A DNA stretch of 64,000 bases from Theionarchaea archaeon (GCA_018992685.1 JACVGT010000019.1:89365-153364), one strand, 5' to 3'. Numbered from the stretch's first letter, positions 25,801 through 36,457 are shown. Notes: generated from the sequence alone by a model not told the origin. Made by a program: numbers and translations.

Positions 25801-26994
25801 ATGAAAGTTCTGGCTGTATTCATGACTCTTTTGCTGGTAACAATGTCAGCATATGGGGAATTTGGACACGCCTCGCAGGTCATACTTCTGGTGGTTGATG
25901 GGGGTGACCCAGAGGTACTGTCTTTGGAAGGATTTCCTGTTGAAGGTCAAGGTACTGCTGTCTTCCCCCCCATGACCAGCACTGGACATATATCTCTTCT
26001 AACTGGAGTGTATCCCTCCCACCACGGCATCCTGGCCAATGAGTACAATGATGAACAGAAAACCCGGACCTACACATCCGATATGATAGAAGCTAAGACT
26101 CTCTTTGAAATCCTGAAGGAAAACAGGAAGAAGGGAATATTCATTTCTGGCAAGAAGGGATTGGCCGCCCTTGCAGGTGCAACAGCGAATCTGACAGTAA
26201 GTCCCGACTCCTATCCAGTGTACCTGAGAGATCCACCTCAGGATCAGGAGGGACTGACCCGCTGGCTCTTTGAAGCGATTACAGAAATTGACATACGAGA
26301 GCATCCTGACTTTTTTTGTGTCAATATTCCCATTCTAGATGGTGTTGGACATACGTACGGACCTTCCTCAGAGGAGTGTGAAGAGGCTGCCAGATTGGTG
26401 GAGGATTTGATTTATTCCTTGAGAGATTCCCTGGACAGTGAGACAGCCCTGATCGTGACCAGTGACCATGGAATGAGTTCTGTGTCCAAAACTGTCCCCA
26501 TTCATGCCCTGTTGAGGGCGGCGGGCTATGCGACCTGGCCACTGCATGTGGGTCGATGTGCATTCCTCTATGACGTGGAAGAGGGTGCAAGAGAGTTTGT
26601 TTCTAACCTTGAAGGAGTAGAGAGGATTGTTGAGCCTGACGCGTATCCCACGTTACATGTTGATCATGAGAGTGCTCCTGATCTGATCCTTGTGGCAAAG
26701 AAGGGATACCTGTTCATTCCAGAACCATTGCTGCAATACTACAGAGGGATGCATGGTTCATTTGATGAACAGGATATACCTCTTTATATGACTGGAGCGG
26801 GGATTTCCTCTGGGTATGTTGAGTGTAGTCAGGTGGACATTGCTCCTCTGGTGGTGGAGCTTCTTGGTCTTGAACCTGGGGTTGCATTTGATGGTTCAGT
26901 GCCCCAGGTACAAGAGAAAAAGGTTCAAGGGTACGGAATCCTGGTGGTAGCAGGAGTCGTCCTCTACCTCATCGGAAGGAACCTGTGGAGGTAA
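25801..26994 (+). CDS. Membrane-anchored type I phosphodiesterase / alkaline phosphatase superfamily protein
   Basis: 397 residues. A signal peptide (1-23) is followed by a nucleotide pyrophosphatase/phosphodiesterase core: metal-binding VVDGGDPE, nucleophile region PPMTSTGHISLLTGVYPSHHGI, DGVGHTYGP, SDHGMSS and HGSFDEQD. A C-terminal helix (about 378-396) anchors it outside the membrane. It cleaves a phosphodiester or phosphomonoester in nucleotides, lipids or glycans; the substrate is not evident. The TATA box GTATTTAAAG (25771-25780) is 26 bases before this ATG, supporting a leaderless start. Confidence 0.85.
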   Translation: MKVLAVFMTLLLVTMSAYGEFGHASQVILLVVDGGDPEVLSLEGFPVEGQGTAVFPPMTSTGHISLLTGVYPSHHGILANEYNDEQKTRTYTSDMIEAKTLFEILKENRKKGIFISGKKGLAALAGATANLTVSPDSYPVYLRDPPQDQEGLTRWLFEAITEIDIREHPDFFCVNIPILDGVGHTYGPSSEECEEAARLVEDLIYSLRDSLDSETALIVTSDHGMSSVSKTVPIHALLRAAGYATWPLHVGRCAFLYDVEEGAREFVSNLEGVERIVEPDAYPTLHVDHESAPDLILVAKKGYLFIPEPLLQYYRGMHGSFDEQDIPLYMTGAGISSGYVECSQVDIAPLVVELLGLEPGVAFDGSVPQVQEKKVQGYGILVVAGVVLYLIGRNLWR

Positions 26995-27120
26995 GACCTC
27001 CATTCAGCGCAGATGCGGGTTGTCACAGTAAAGCTCATATACATTGAGGTCCGTGCATTGATTGATGGTTGAGCTAACTCAGGTTGGATGCTCACGAGAA
27101 GCCACCATGAGGTGCTGGCT

Positions 27121-28560
27121 ATGGATATTTTGAATGTGCAGCAACGGTTGAATTCTGATGTAGAGAAAATGATAACAGAGAGGGACATTCAGGGACTGGT
27201 AACCACATTAGAGAAGGGAAAAGACTTTGCAACCCGAATGAGAGCAGCTGAAGGCCTAGGATTTATCAGAGATGAGAGAGCCATTACACCATTAATGAAC
27301 CTATTGAAGAGGAACCGAGGTGACGTCAAAGCTCTTGCACTCGTAGCTCTGGGGAGAATTCAGGGCAGAAGGGCTACTCAACTCCTTATTGACACGTTGA
27401 AAGATGATTCTCCTTACTGCCGCGAAGTATCAGCGATGATGCTCGGAGACTCAGGGGATGAGAGAGCTGTCGCCCCACTGATAGAGGCATTGAATGACCT
27501 GGATCATATTGTCGGGGAGAAAGCACGGTGGGCTCTGGTGGAGTTTGGAACGATGGCATTGTATCCGCTGATAGATGCACTTGAACATGGAAGCTCAGGA
27601 ACTCGAGAGGCAGCAATCCGGGCTCTGGGAGAAATAGGTGATGAACAGGCTACCTCTCCTCTGATACGGGCACTTGAGGACGAAAAGGATACCATACGCG
27701 AGGCGGCAGCTCAGGCCCTGGGAAGGATGAAGGGTAAGAGAGCTGTTCAACCCTTGATTCGCCTTCTTGAGGACAGGAACCCCAGTTGCCGCGAAGAAGC
27801 TGCTCGGGCTTTAGGTCTGATCAAGGATGGAGGAGCAGTAGGTGCTCTAATCAACATCTGTGGAGACGAAAACAAGGACGTTCGAGAGTCCGCAGTTCAA
27901 GCACTGGGAGAACTGGGTGATAAACGAGCCGTTGCTTCATTAACGAATTCTCTCCAAGACACGAATAAAGAGGTTCGGAAAGCAGCAGTTCAATCCCTCG
28001 GCAAAATAGGAGAAGAACAGGTGAAAGAACTTCTTATTCGGCTGTTACAGGAGAGTGACCGTACGTTACGGGAAGGAGCAGCAATGGCCCTGGGAGAGCT
28101 TCAGGAACTCAGAGCAGTAGATCCTCTCATATACGCTCTAGAGGACCCCAGTGGAAGGGTCCGTGAAGCAGCAATCAGAGCACTGGGGATGCTCAGAGAT
28201 AGAAGAGCTCTTGAACCATTGAGACGGGCGCTCAAAGAAGAATGGATTCGATGTAGCGTCAGGATGATGGGCTTTGAAACCAGAGTTACCAATTTGCCGG
28301 TCCTTGACAATAATTGGAATCAAATGCAGATTCTGAGCGCTCTCTACGAAATTCAGGGTGATAAGACCACACAATCTTTGATTGAAGCCCTCGAGGAGGC
28401 ACAAATCAACATTGGGAGAGATCTGACGCAGACCATCCACGACTACATTGAGAGATGGGGCGAAGTATTCCCTGGAGTCACCCGTGCTCAAAACAGATTC
28501 TTGAGAGCCTGGAGAATTCTCAAAGAAGGATTGACAGACACAGAGCGGGAATCGCAGTAG
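27121..28560 (+). CDS. HEAT-repeat (PBS-lyase-type) scaffold protein
   Basis: About 479 residues made of some eleven 31-residue HEAT/PBS-lyase repeats (pattern DxRAVxPLIxALxDxxxxVREAAAxALGxI) between residues 40 and 370, then a less regular C-terminal helical part. Such superhelices bind proteins. Phycobilins are not expected in archaea, so a protein-interaction or assembly role is more likely. ATG 27121 has GAGGTG seven bases upstream; ATG 27088 is an alternative. It is cytoplasmic. Confidence 0.85.
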   Translation: MDILNVQQRLNSDVEKMITERDIQGLVTTLEKGKDFATRMRAAEGLGFIRDERAITPLMNLLKRNRGDVKALALVALGRIQGRRATQLLIDTLKDDSPYCREVSAMMLGDSGDERAVAPLIEALNDLDHIVGEKARWALVEFGTMALYPLIDALEHGSSGTREAAIRALGEIGDEQATSPLIRALEDEKDTIREAAAQALGRMKGKRAVQPLIRLLEDRNPSCREEAARALGLIKDGGAVGALINICGDENKDVRESAVQALGELGDKRAVASLTNSLQDTNKEVRKAAVQSLGKIGEEQVKELLIRLLQESDRTLREGAAMALGELQELRAVDPLIYALEDPSGRVREAAIRALGMLRDRRALEPLRRALKEEWIRCSVRMMGFETRVTNLPVLDNNWNQMQILSALYEIQGDKTTQSLIEALEEAQINIGRDLTQTIHDYIERWGEVFPGVTRAQNRFLRAWRILKEGLTDTERESQ

Positions 28561-28621
28561 TTACCTGTACAGAGCGAGGCACCACAAGAAGAAAAGGCAG
28601 AAAAAAGGTTATAAAGACTAT

Positions 28622-29128
28622 CTAGGAAACCTCGAGATCAGTGACCCACCATACCCAGGCTTCAGGAGCATACACCTCTTGAGCGTCCTCTGAAAATACA
28701 ATCTTCAATGGTCCACCTGACTTGGTGCCAATCTCCTCACCATCTGCAGTATAGGCAATGAGAATACCGAGACCCAGATCCTCTGCCTTAATCACTGCAG
28801 AATAACCATCAGTTGCCACCACTGTTACTTCTGCGAAATTCTCTGCCCCGAGGTAATCCAGGATGTCCTTCAGTAAGACACCGCCATACTCTATGGTGAC
28901 CTCCAGGTGGGGATCTGGTATGACAATTGTGGTGTAGAGCAGTGACTTCAGAGTTTCCATGTCAAATTGAAATGAGCTTCCTGCGTTGACCTTTCCAATG
29001 TTTCCAGATACGGTGAGTACCACTTCCCCCTGTGGCCCGGGGACACTCACAGATTCCGTCTGTGAATCAGGTTGTTGAGTGAGGCACCCCACCATGAACA
29101 TCAGTCCTATAACAAGCAGCCGTTTCAT
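28622..29128 (-). CDS. Lipoprotein with a molybdopterin-oxidoreductase-like (SUOX) fold
   Basis: 168 residues from ATG 29128, after GGAGGTGATAGCA. A lipobox (FMVGC) precedes a short linker and a single domain with VVLTVSGNIGKV, YGGVLLKDILDYLG and SGGPLKIVF. These resemble the sulfite-oxidase Mo-pterin fold as found in small cofactor-free exported proteins. The Mo-ligating cysteine region is not seen, so a binding rather than redox role is likely. It follows the ECF-S-like gene with overlapping ends, so the two probably work together. Confidence 0.65.
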   Translation of the reverse strand: MKRLLVIGLMFMVGCLTQQPDSQTESVSVPGPQGEVVLTVSGNIGKVNAGSSFQFDMETLKSLLYTTIVIPDPHLEVTIEYGGVLLKDILDYLGAENFAEVTVVATDGYSAVIKAEDLGLGILIAYTADGEEIGTKSGGPLKIVFSEDAQEVYAPEAWVWWVTDLEVS

Positions 29129-29133
29129 TGCTA

Positions 29134-30699
29134 TCACCTCCTTACAAAGTTGGTTAGTCCGAATCTTTTTAAAGGAATAATTACCCCAATCCCAAATACG
29201 GTGGCAAAAAACGCCATGAACATTCTCTCCACTGGATAAATAAATAGAAATGCCCTGAAGATTCCTGTATTTAATTCAAGAACCTGAACAGCCAGGAAAT
29301 TTCCAATCATCAAGTCAGAAAGAACTGCAAATCCAGAGATCACAAAGTATGCTACAGAGAGTTTCTCCAGAGAAATGTTCAAGAAGAAGGATATGCCCAG
29401 AATCACCAGAGCTGCGAATATCAGAAGCCATCCCAGATGATTCATATAGAGGGGCAGGACTTTTTCACCATAGTACGTGAAGGTACTGATCAGAGTAATT
29501 TCATGCCCAAGAGATTCTGTGGAGAAGGGGATTCTTTCATCCAGCCGTAACAGTTCAGTTCTCATGACCTGGGACTGCAACGAGAGCAGGAGAACCTGCT
29601 GCATCAATCCCAGAATCCCCGCAGCAAGAAATGTAAATCCGCACCATTTCCTCAGTGATTCGACAGGTTTCAGATGCACTACAGCGAACAGAAGAACTCC
29701 CAGAATGACTGCAGCATAAGCCAGAAGCCTGAACCCGGAGTACCATCCTGACTCACCCATTGAGGATGATACCTCAATTCCCAGAGTGGCAATTACTGAC
29801 ACGAGCAGTCCACAGAGAGACACCAGGAACCACACCTTGAACGTATCAGAATCAAGAGCCAGGACTCCAAGAGCACAGGTACTGCAGAAAAGTACGGTAC
29901 TCACCAACAGAAGGCTTTCACCATACGTCCCGTACGCTCCTGCAATGGCGAGTATCCCACTGACCACAGTAAGACCACCGGAGATCTTCCTTACTCTGGG
30001 CAGGTCTCTCATCACAGCAATCAGGATTCCAGCAACACCTGCTGTGCCACACACAATGCCTGTGCCCAGAATCCACAATCCACTGAGGGTCACGACTATC
30101 CACGCACCTCCTACTAAACTCACCCCTGCTAGCAGAAACCATATTCCTGCTCCTCTGAACCCTACCAGCTCACCATACTGCACGTGGATCCATTCTCCCA
30201 GGTGCTCTCTGAATAGCAGTCCCAATCCCAGAAAGAGAAGCGGCATATAGGGGTAGTAGTACAGTTCCCTCCCGATTGAAGTTGAATACCACAGCAGAAG
30301 AACCCCCACCATGACTACACAGGCTGTCTTCCATTTCTTGTGGGCCAGTAACCCTGCAGTGGCTGCTCCCACAGTGGGAGGAATGAACGTCAGCAACCCA
30401 AAAATCGCTCCTTGAGGCGCGAGAATCTGTCCCACAAAACCCCCTGCAGCAGCAGCATATGTCCCCAGGACGGGTCCCAGAAGGACACCCACCAGGGGCT
30501 CCAATGCCACCGCAGCAGAAATCACCTTGCCAACACCTGCTACCACAGTCACCGGAATGAATGCAGCTACTGCCATAACTGCTGCCATTATCCCGCTAAA
30601 AGCGATTTCCTGTGCAGTTAGCCTTTGAGGAACTATCGCACCAATTCTATCACGCAGTCGCTGACCAAGTGTCATCGATATCCATCCTGTGTAGATCAT
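29134..30699 (-). CDS. Large membrane protein with an ECF-transporter-S-like N-terminus
   Basis: 521 residues, around 14 helices. Residues about 20-125 (AFSGIMAAVMAVAAFIP...ALEPLVGVLLGPVLGTYAAAAGGFVGQ) look like the substrate-binding S component of ECF vitamin/metal transporters. The rest is a second hydrophobic block of unknown kind. No ECF ATPase or T component lies nearby. With the lipoprotein gene downstream it may form an uptake or sensing unit (inference). The start is ATG 30699 or ATG 30675; both fit the promoter. Confidence 0.55.
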   Translation of the reverse strand: MIYTGWISMTLGQRLRDRIGAIVPQRLTAQEIAFSGIMAAVMAVAAFIPVTVVAGVGKVISAAVALEPLVGVLLGPVLGTYAAAAGGFVGQILAPQGAIFGLLTFIPPTVGAATAGLLAHKKWKTACVVMVGVLLLWYSTSIGRELYYYPYMPLLFLGLGLLFREHLGEWIHVQYGELVGFRGAGIWFLLAGVSLVGGAWIVVTLSGLWILGTGIVCGTAGVAGILIAVMRDLPRVRKISGGLTVVSGILAIAGAYGTYGESLLLVSTVLFCSTCALGVLALDSDTFKVWFLVSLCGLLVSVIATLGIEVSSSMGESGWYSGFRLLAYAAVILGVLLFAVVHLKPVESLRKWCGFTFLAAGILGLMQQVLLLSLQSQVMRTELLRLDERIPFSTESLGHEITLISTFTYYGEKVLPLYMNHLGWLLIFAALVILGISFFLNISLEKLSVAYFVISGFAVLSDLMIGNFLAVQVLELNTGIFRAFLFIYPVERMFMAFFATVFGIGVIIPLKRFGLTNFVRR

Positions 30700-30726
30700 T
30701 ACACTGGATGATCATATTGTACAATA

Positions 30727-30737
30727 GGTATATAAGG
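30727..30737. promoter_or_regulatory. Shared, near-palindromic TATA element for two divergent genes
   Basis: GGTATATAAGG reads CCTTATATACC on the other strand. It is centred 26 bases before the plus-strand ATG (30758) and about 33 before the minus-strand ATG (30699). One element may therefore serve both directions, which forces the two transcripts to compete. Confidence 0.5.
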
Positions 30738-30757
30738 TTTTTCCCCCATGGTACCAC

Positions 30758-31258
30758 ATGGAACAACCGCTGCTTTCCATAACTGATGACGTGCTGCCGT
30801 ATGTCATATTCCTTCCCTCAGACAGAGATACACAGATGAAAATGCTGTCTGCTGTTTTTGGGTCTGAAGTCAACCTGAAGATACTCACCCAGTTCTGTGG
30901 GAGTGACAGGGTATATCAAAAGGCGCTCATTGACGAGTTACCCTACTCCAACAAGACTATTATCAATCATTTGAAGGAGTTGGTATCCCTGGAGGTCTTG
31001 AAAGAAGGAATGGAAAAACAGGAGGGGGAAAAAAATGTGTGGGTCAAGTATTTTGAAGTAGAACCGTCCAGGAGATGGCTTATTTTCCTCATCTATGATC
31101 CTGAAACTATTTCTCCAGAGACCATGCAGGAGCTTATAGTGGAAGTGGTCCGGTATTATGTCAAGAGAATCATGGAGCTGGCTGCTGAGTTTGGGATAGA
31201 CGAACAGGTCATCAGAAACCTCTTTGAGGATGGAATCCATGGGCAAGAAGGTGGATAA
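30758..31258 (+). CDS. Winged-helix transcription regulator
   Basis: 166 residues. A winged-helix domain at about 25-100 (VNLKILTQFCGSDRVYQKALIDELPYSNKTIINHLKELVSLEVLKEG) resembles ArsR/MarR-type folds, followed by a helical C-terminal half with many acidic residues. Leaderless start. It sits divergent from the ECF-S-like membrane gene on a shared TATA element and overlaps the PfkB kinase gene downstream, so either may be its target. Confidence 0.7.
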   Translation: MEQPLLSITDDVLPYVIFLPSDRDTQMKMLSAVFGSEVNLKILTQFCGSDRVYQKALIDELPYSNKTIINHLKELVSLEVLKEGMEKQEGEKNVWVKYFEVEPSRRWLIFLIYDPETISPETMQELIVEVVRYYVKRIMELAAEFGIDEQVIRNLFEDGIHGQEGG

Positions 31259-32174
31259 TTTCAGTTCCTCATCTCTGGAAAACGGGACTATCAGTGACGA
31301 CCACATCCTTAGAACCGGCACGCCAATTTTGAATGATGTAGTGTGTATTGGCCCTGCAGCTGTAGATACTGTTTTCCTGGTGAAGGAATTCCCTGTATCG
31401 GATGAGATTTCTCTTGCCTCCTGGTCAAGAGAATTCTTCGGGGGTTCATCAGCAAATGTGGCAGTGGGACTGTCACGGCTGGGGTTCTACTCAGGACTGG
31501 TCAGCAAGGTGGGGAGAGATTCAAGGGGCGTTGGCCTTCTCAGCAAGCTGATCTCAGAAGGAGTTGATATCCGAAAGATCTCTATCTGTGATAAGACTGC
31601 TCAGAGCGTAGTCCTGATCAACGAGGAGGGGGAGAAAGTAATTGTGGCAGATACGCAGTGTGCACTGAGAACAGAAGAGGATGTACCTGCAGGGTATCTT
31701 GCCAAGAGTAGAGCGTTATATCTTGGAGAGTGCTTCCTACCAGCAGCTGCGAAAGCAGTGGAACGAGCTCTGGAGGAGGGGCTACACATCTTTCTCAGGC
31801 TGAAAAATGTCCATCTCTCCTTTTTGCTGGATCTGGAAAGGATTGTCAGGAATGCTGACTTTGTCATCATGAATGAAAAGACTCATGCACAAATGAAGGA
31901 GACCCGTGAGAATTTTGTCATCACCAGGGGAAAAAGAGGGTGTTACCACCCGGCAGAAGACATTGAAGTACAGGGTATGTCTGTTCCCTGTCTAGATACG
32001 ACGGGAGCAGGAGACGCCTTCTGTGCAGGATTCATCTGTCAGGTGATGGAAGGGAAGTCTGTGCCAGAGGCCCTCAGGTTTGCCAATGCAGCGGGAGCAG
32101 CATCCACAACACGGTATGGGGCCATGGATAGCATGCCTTCACTCAGTGAAGTGGAATCACTCCTGAAGCACTGA
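31239..32174 (+). CDS. PfkB-family carbohydrate kinase
   Basis: 311 residues from ATG 31239, which overlaps the regulator's end; an earlier TTG (31224) is possible. Signature 1 is GGSSANVAVGLSRLG and signature 2 is DTTGAGDAFCAGF, the latter with the catalytic aspartate. It phosphorylates a sugar or nucleoside; the exact substrate cannot be read. The first 25 residues are a hydrophilic extension before the usual VVCIGPAAVD start. Confidence 0.85.
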   Translation: MGKKVDNFSSSSLENGTISDDHILRTGTPILNDVVCIGPAAVDTVFLVKEFPVSDEISLASWSREFFGGSSANVAVGLSRLGFYSGLVSKVGRDSRGVGLLSKLISEGVDIRKISICDKTAQSVVLINEEGEKVIVADTQCALRTEEDVPAGYLAKSRALYLGECFLPAAAKAVERALEEGLHIFLRLKNVHLSFLLDLERIVRNADFVIMNEKTHAQMKETRENFVITRGKRGCYHPAEDIEVQGMSVPCLDTTGAGDAFCAGFICQVMEGKSVPEALRFANAAGAASTTRYGAMDSMPSLSEVESLLKH

Positions 32175-32642
32175 ATGGAACTTCCTCAGGCATGCTCGGC
32201 AGAATTCAACACTCTTGTAATCGGTATCAGACAGGATGTTGGAAAAGTGCATCACACATTGGGGATTCGGACAGTGAACAAGTGATAGTACGTGGCCCAA
32301 CTCATGAACAGCTTCCTTTGTTATCCGTTCTTCCAGACGAGGTCCCTGCAGCCTGGCAGTGGAGATTATGGCATTGGCACCAGGTGCATAGCCGAAAATG
32401 TAATTGAGGCCTTGAGCATACAGGTCCACAGTGGTGATGAGGAGATGGTGACCTTTCCTGATTTCCACTATATCCATAAAGGGATACACCAGGTATTGTC
32501 CTCTTGTAGGGTCGTATGCTTTCTCTGGTATTGGCTGTTCCTCTCCAATAGAACAAGAAAAGCCCATGGACTCCAAGTGGGACTTAACTACCTCCAGCAG
32601 GGTTCTTTCAATAGTTCCAACGGACACAATGATCACTTCCAT
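32157..32642 (-). CDS. amzA: Archaemetzincin metalloprotease
   Basis: 161 residues. The defining HELGHVLSLVHC (His113, Glu114, His117, His123) is followed by CPNPQCVMHFSN and FCRACL, which form the second zinc site. The length matches archaeal amzA. It is a cytosolic zinc peptidase whose natural substrate is unknown. Its 3' end overlaps the PfkB kinase 3' end on the opposite strand by 18 bases. Confidence 0.95.
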   Translation of the reverse strand: MEVIIVSVGTIERTLLEVVKSHLESMGFSCSIGEEQPIPEKAYDPTRGQYLVYPFMDIVEIRKGHHLLITTVDLYAQGLNYIFGYAPGANAIISTARLQGPRLEERITKEAVHELGHVLSLVHCPNPQCVMHFSNILSDTDYKSVEFCRACLRKFHSVLQE

Positions 32643-32826
32643 GATTTCTCTTGGCTCAAGGACATAAAGAGTCTTCTTCGTTACACGGTGGATAATTCAA
32701 GAGCGTCCATAATTCCAAGAGGAATCTCCAACAGTCATGGTCGAGACCGCGACACTTCACCAACATTTCCTGACCTTCACAACCTTTTTATACCTCGACT
32801 ATTCTTCCCATGTGCTGGGTTTTACT

Positions 32827-35685
32827 ATGGCAACTGACAGAATCTTCATCAAAGGTGCATCTCAGCACAACCTGAAAAATATAGACGTAGAGATACCGCG
32901 GAACAGTCTGGTGGTGATTACTGGTGTTTCAGGTTCAGGGAAGTCCTCTTTGGCCTTTGATACCATCTATGCTGAGGGACAGAGGCGCTATGTGGAATCC
33001 TTATCGGCCTACGCCCGTCAGTTTCTGGAACAGATGGACAAGCCCGATGTGGAATACATTGAAGGGTTGTCTCCCGCCATCTCTATTGAACAGAAAGGAG
33101 TGAGCAAGAACCCCCGCTCTACCGTGGGGACGGTTACTGAAATATATGATTATTTACGATTGCTGTACGCCAGAATTGGTGTCCCTCATTGTCCCGAATG
33201 TGGGAAAGAGATCAGAAAGCAGACGCCGCAGGAGATTGTGGACCAGGTGCTGGTATTCCAGGGGAAAGAAATCTCTGTGTTGTCCCCCATTGTGAGAGGC
33301 AGAAAAGGGATCTATAAGAGAGAGCTGGAGAACCTCCTGGCCCAGGGATTTACCAGAGCACGCGTTGACGGGGTAATCAGGCACCTGGATGAGGAAGAAA
33401 TAGACCTGGAGAAGTACAAGAAACATGACATTGAGGTAGTGGTGGACACCCTTACTGTCTCTCCAGACGAGAAAGAACGAATCGCTGATTCTGTGGAAAT
33501 GGCCCTGGATCTCAGTGAGGGACTGGTGATCATATCGACCCCTGAAGACCACATGTATTCTGAACATTTCTCGTGTCCTGACTGTGGCATTTCTTTTGAA
33601 GAACTGGAACCCCGGATGTTCTCATTCAACTCACCTTTTGGGGCCTGTCCTGAATGCCACGGGCTGGGAGAGAGGATGCGCATTGACCCTGAAAAAGTGC
33701 TTGACAGCAGACGGTCCATCCGAGAAGGTGCCATTCGACCCTGGAAGTCTTCCAACCAGGACGGGTACTACATGTCAAAATTGTCCCAGCTGGCAGCGCA
33801 TCTGAAAATCCCCATGGACAAGCCACTGAAAGAGGTTCCTCAGAAGACCCTTGATATAATATTATATGGTACACGAGAGCCCATTCATTATGTATTTGAA
33901 GGTGACAGGTCCAGATGGGAATATACCGGAGGATTTGAAGGAGTCATCACCAACCTCAAGAGACGGTACAGCCAGACCAAGTCTGAGTACATCCGATCAG
34001 AAATTGAAACCTTCATGAGCAGCATAGCGTGTCCTGTTTGCAAGGGAAAGCGGCTGAAGCCAGAGAGCCTGTCAGTGACCATACAGGATATGTGCATCAC
34101 AGACATTACAGAAATGTCCATAAAGGAAGCACAAGAGTTCTTTGATACACTTGACCTGTCAGAAAAGGAACAGATAATTGCAAAGCAGATTTTGAAGGAG
34201 ATCAACGAACGGCTGGGGTTCATGGTTTCAGTCGGGCTGGAATACCTCACCCTTGATAGAAAAGCTGCTACATTATCTGGAGGAGAAGCTCAGAGGATTC
34301 GCCTGGCAACCCAGATAGGGTCATCGTTGATGGGTGTTCTGTACATACTGGATGAACCTTCCATCGGACTGCACCAGAGGGACAATGCCAGGCTGCTGGC
34401 CACCTTGCAGCAGCTGAGAGACCTGGGGAACACCGTGATTGTCATTGAGCACGACGAAGCTACCATGAGAGCTGCAGACCACATCATTGATATGGGACCA
34501 GGAGCAGGACTGCATGGAGGGTACGTCGTTGCCCATGGAACAGTCACTGATGTCTGTCAGAACCCTCGATCACTGACAGGAAAATACTTGAAGGGTGAAC
34601 TGTCCATTGAAGTGCCGGCGCAGAGGCTGGAATGGAATCGGAGTCTCACCATGAAGGGCGTGCGCCATAATAATTTGAAGAATGTTGATGTGGAAATACC
34701 ACTGGGAGTATTTGTCTGTATAACAGGTGTCTCAGGATCTGGGAAATCATCACTGGTGGATGATACACTGCACAAGGCACTAGCCCAGTACTTCTACGGT
34801 TCCTCAGAGAAACCAGGAGCATTTGATGGCATGGAAGGACTGGAAGCTGTGGATAAGGTAATTATTATTGATCAATCTCCCATTGGAAGGACTCCCCGGT
34901 CCAATCCTGCCACATATACGGGTGCCCTCTCCCCCATACGACAGCTGTTTTCTCAGATGCCTCAATCCAAGAAGCGGGGGTATAGGCCAGGACGATTCTC
35001 GTTCAATGTGAAGGGAGGGCGATGTGAGGCCTGCAAGGGACATGGACTGGTGAAAATTGAGATGCACTTTTTGCCAGATGTGTATGTACCATGCGAAGTG
35101 TGCAAGGGCAGACGGTTCAACAGAGACACACTGAGTGTCCGATACAAGGGAAAGAGCATTGCAGATGTTCTGGACATGAGCGTGGAAGAGGCTTTGGATT
35201 TCTTTGAGAACATACCCACAGTCAAGAGAAAGTTGAAAACGCTGTATGATGTGGGAATGGGATATATCAAACTGGGGCAACCTGCCACCACGTTGTCTGG
35301 AGGAGAGGCCCAGAGAGTGAAACTGTCCCGTGAACTGTCCAAGAAAGGAACTGGAAGCACCCTGTACATACTGGATGAACCCACCACTGGACTGCATTTT
35401 GATGATATCTTGAAACTGCTCAATGTGCTCAAGAAGCTGGTGAAGCGAGGAAACACTATCCTGGTCATTGAACACAACCTGGACGTGATAAAGACTGCAG
35501 ACTACATCATTGACCTGGGACCTGAGGGGGGAGAAGAGGGAGGATATGTTGTGGCCACGGGTACTCCTGAGCAGGTGGCCCAGACAGACACTCACACAGG
35601 GAGATTCCTGAGAAAGGTACTTCATGAAGAAGCACACAGCATTGAGGAGTCAAGCTCAGAAAGAGCCGGTATCTCTGCATCCTAG
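32827..35685 (+). CDS. uvrA: Excinuclease ABC subunit A
   Basis: 952 residues from ATG 32827; the open frame extends 30 codons upstream, but the family starts at [14 protein letters not shown]. Two ABC ATPase halves with [14 protein letters not shown] and [14 protein letters not shown], two signature sequences LSGGEAQR, and three zinc-finger modules (CPECG; CPDCG/CPECHG; CEACKG/CEVCKG). It is a DNA damage sensor for nucleotide excision repair. TATA CTTTTTATACC is at about 32784-32794. uvrB and uvrC are not in the window. UvrABC in archaea is usually regarded as acquired from bacteria. Confidence 0.97.
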   Translation: MATDRIFIKGASQHNLKNIDVEIPRNSLVVITGVSGSGKSSLAFDTIYAEGQRRYVESLSAYARQFLEQMDKPDVEYIEGLSPAISIEQKGVSKNPRSTVGTVTEIYDYLRLLYARIGVPHCPECGKEIRKQTPQEIVDQVLVFQGKEISVLSPIVRGRKGIYKRELENLLAQGFTRARVDGVIRHLDEEEIDLEKYKKHDIEVVVDTLTVSPDEKERIADSVEMALDLSEGLVIISTPEDHMYSEHFSCPDCGISFEELEPRMFSFNSPFGACPECHGLGERMRIDPEKVLDSRRSIREGAIRPWKSSNQDGYYMSKLSQLAAHLKIPMDKPLKEVPQKTLDIILYGTREPIHYVFEGDRSRWEYTGGFEGVITNLKRRYSQTKSEYIRSEIETFMSSIACPVCKGKRLKPESLSVTIQDMCITDITEMSIKEAQEFFDTLDLSEKEQIIAKQILKEINERLGFMVSVGLEYLTLDRKAATLSGGEAQRIRLATQIGSSLMGVLYILDEPSIGLHQRDNARLLATLQQLRDLGNTVIVIEHDEATMRAADHIIDMGPGAGLHGGYVVAHGTVTDVCQNPRSLTGKYLKGELSIEVPAQRLEWNRSLTMKGVRHNNLKNVDVEIPLGVFVCITGVSGSGKSSLVDDTLHKALAQYFYGSSEKPGAFDGMEGLEAVDKVIIIDQSPIGRTPRSNPATYTGALSPIRQLFSQMPQSKKRGYRPGRFSFNVKGGRCEACKGHGLVKIEMHFLPDVYVPCEVCKGRRFNRDTLSVRYKGKSIADVLDMSVEEALDFFENIPTVKRKLKTLYDVGMGYIKLGQPATTLSGGEAQRVKLSRELSKKGTGSTLYILDEPTTGLHFDDILKLLNVLKKLVKRGNTILVIEHNLDVIKTADYIIDLGPEGGEEGGYVVATGTPEQVAQTDTHTGRFLRKVLHEEAHSIEESSSERAGISAS

Positions 35686-35878
35686 AGGCAAGCAAAGAAT
35701 ACTCCTTTTCTCCTTCATCATCTCTTCTTATGAGGGTGCACCAACCGTGTCTTGATGGGGTCTTGCTACGTGACCTCTCTCCGATATTTTTCCACTGCTC
35801 TTGCGTAACCTCTTTATGGTGTGTTCTGCTAAACACAAATGTGTTCGTAGCATACAGAAATGAACAGAGGTAGTTCAA

Positions 35879-36157
35879 ATGGAAAAGCAGGAAGAATTCA
35901 TCAAAATGCTGGGTTCTAAGGCCACTCGGAGTATACTGCAGTTTCTGGACAGGGAGGAGAAAGCGAGATACAAGCAATTTCAGGAGTTTGTGAATACACA
36001 CACCCTGAACACCCGCCTCAGAGAACTCATGGACTATGACCTCATTCAGCACCACATGGTTAGAGAAGACACCAGGAAGGAATGGTACGAACCAACTGAA
36101 CGAGGCCGAAAGGCTCTCCAACTGCTGAATGAACTGGCAGAAATGGTAGACTGTTGA
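35879..36157 (+). CDS. Small winged-helix regulator
   Basis: 92 residues, essentially one winged-helix domain (ATRSILQFLDREEKARYKQFQEF...LNTRLRELMDYDLIQHHM...YEPTERGRKALQLL), of the PadR/HxlR-like archaeal kind. GAGGTAG precedes the ATG. It follows uvrA by 190 bases but has its own upstream region. Target unknown. Confidence 0.7.
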   Translation: MEKQEEFIKMLGSKATRSILQFLDREEKARYKQFQEFVNTHTLNTRLRELMDYDLIQHHMVREDTRKEWYEPTERGRKALQLLNELAEMVDC

Positions 36158-36457
36158 GATTTCCGGAGCAGTTCTGTTCCGGCGTGAGTTCGTACGGTCC
36201 AAAAAGTCATCTGCTGGGCTCGGAGGGGCGAAAAAACATTCATTTTTTTCTGCTGTTAACAGACCAGATTCACTTTTTCAGTAGTCATTCATCCGCAGAC
36301 TGAAGAATCACATTAAGACCACAAAATCACTTCATGAGAAAAAGAAGGCAATTCAGAAGATTTTCGGCCTATTTCGCATAAATTCTTTCAGCCTATCATG
36401 GGGAGATAGAGATGATCAACCACAAAAGTTAATAAGTATTTGAAGCATATAGAAATC
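36158..36457. other. 300-base AT-rich spacer
   Basis: No gene or RNA seen. The right end holds the TATA-like TTAATAAGTA (about 36429-36438) for the exported protein at 36458. Confidence 0.4.

Noticed and set aside
34804..35637. 277-codon antisense frame inside uvrA
   Set aside because: A mirror of a strongly conserved coding sequence; long antisense frames are expected opposite such codon usage.
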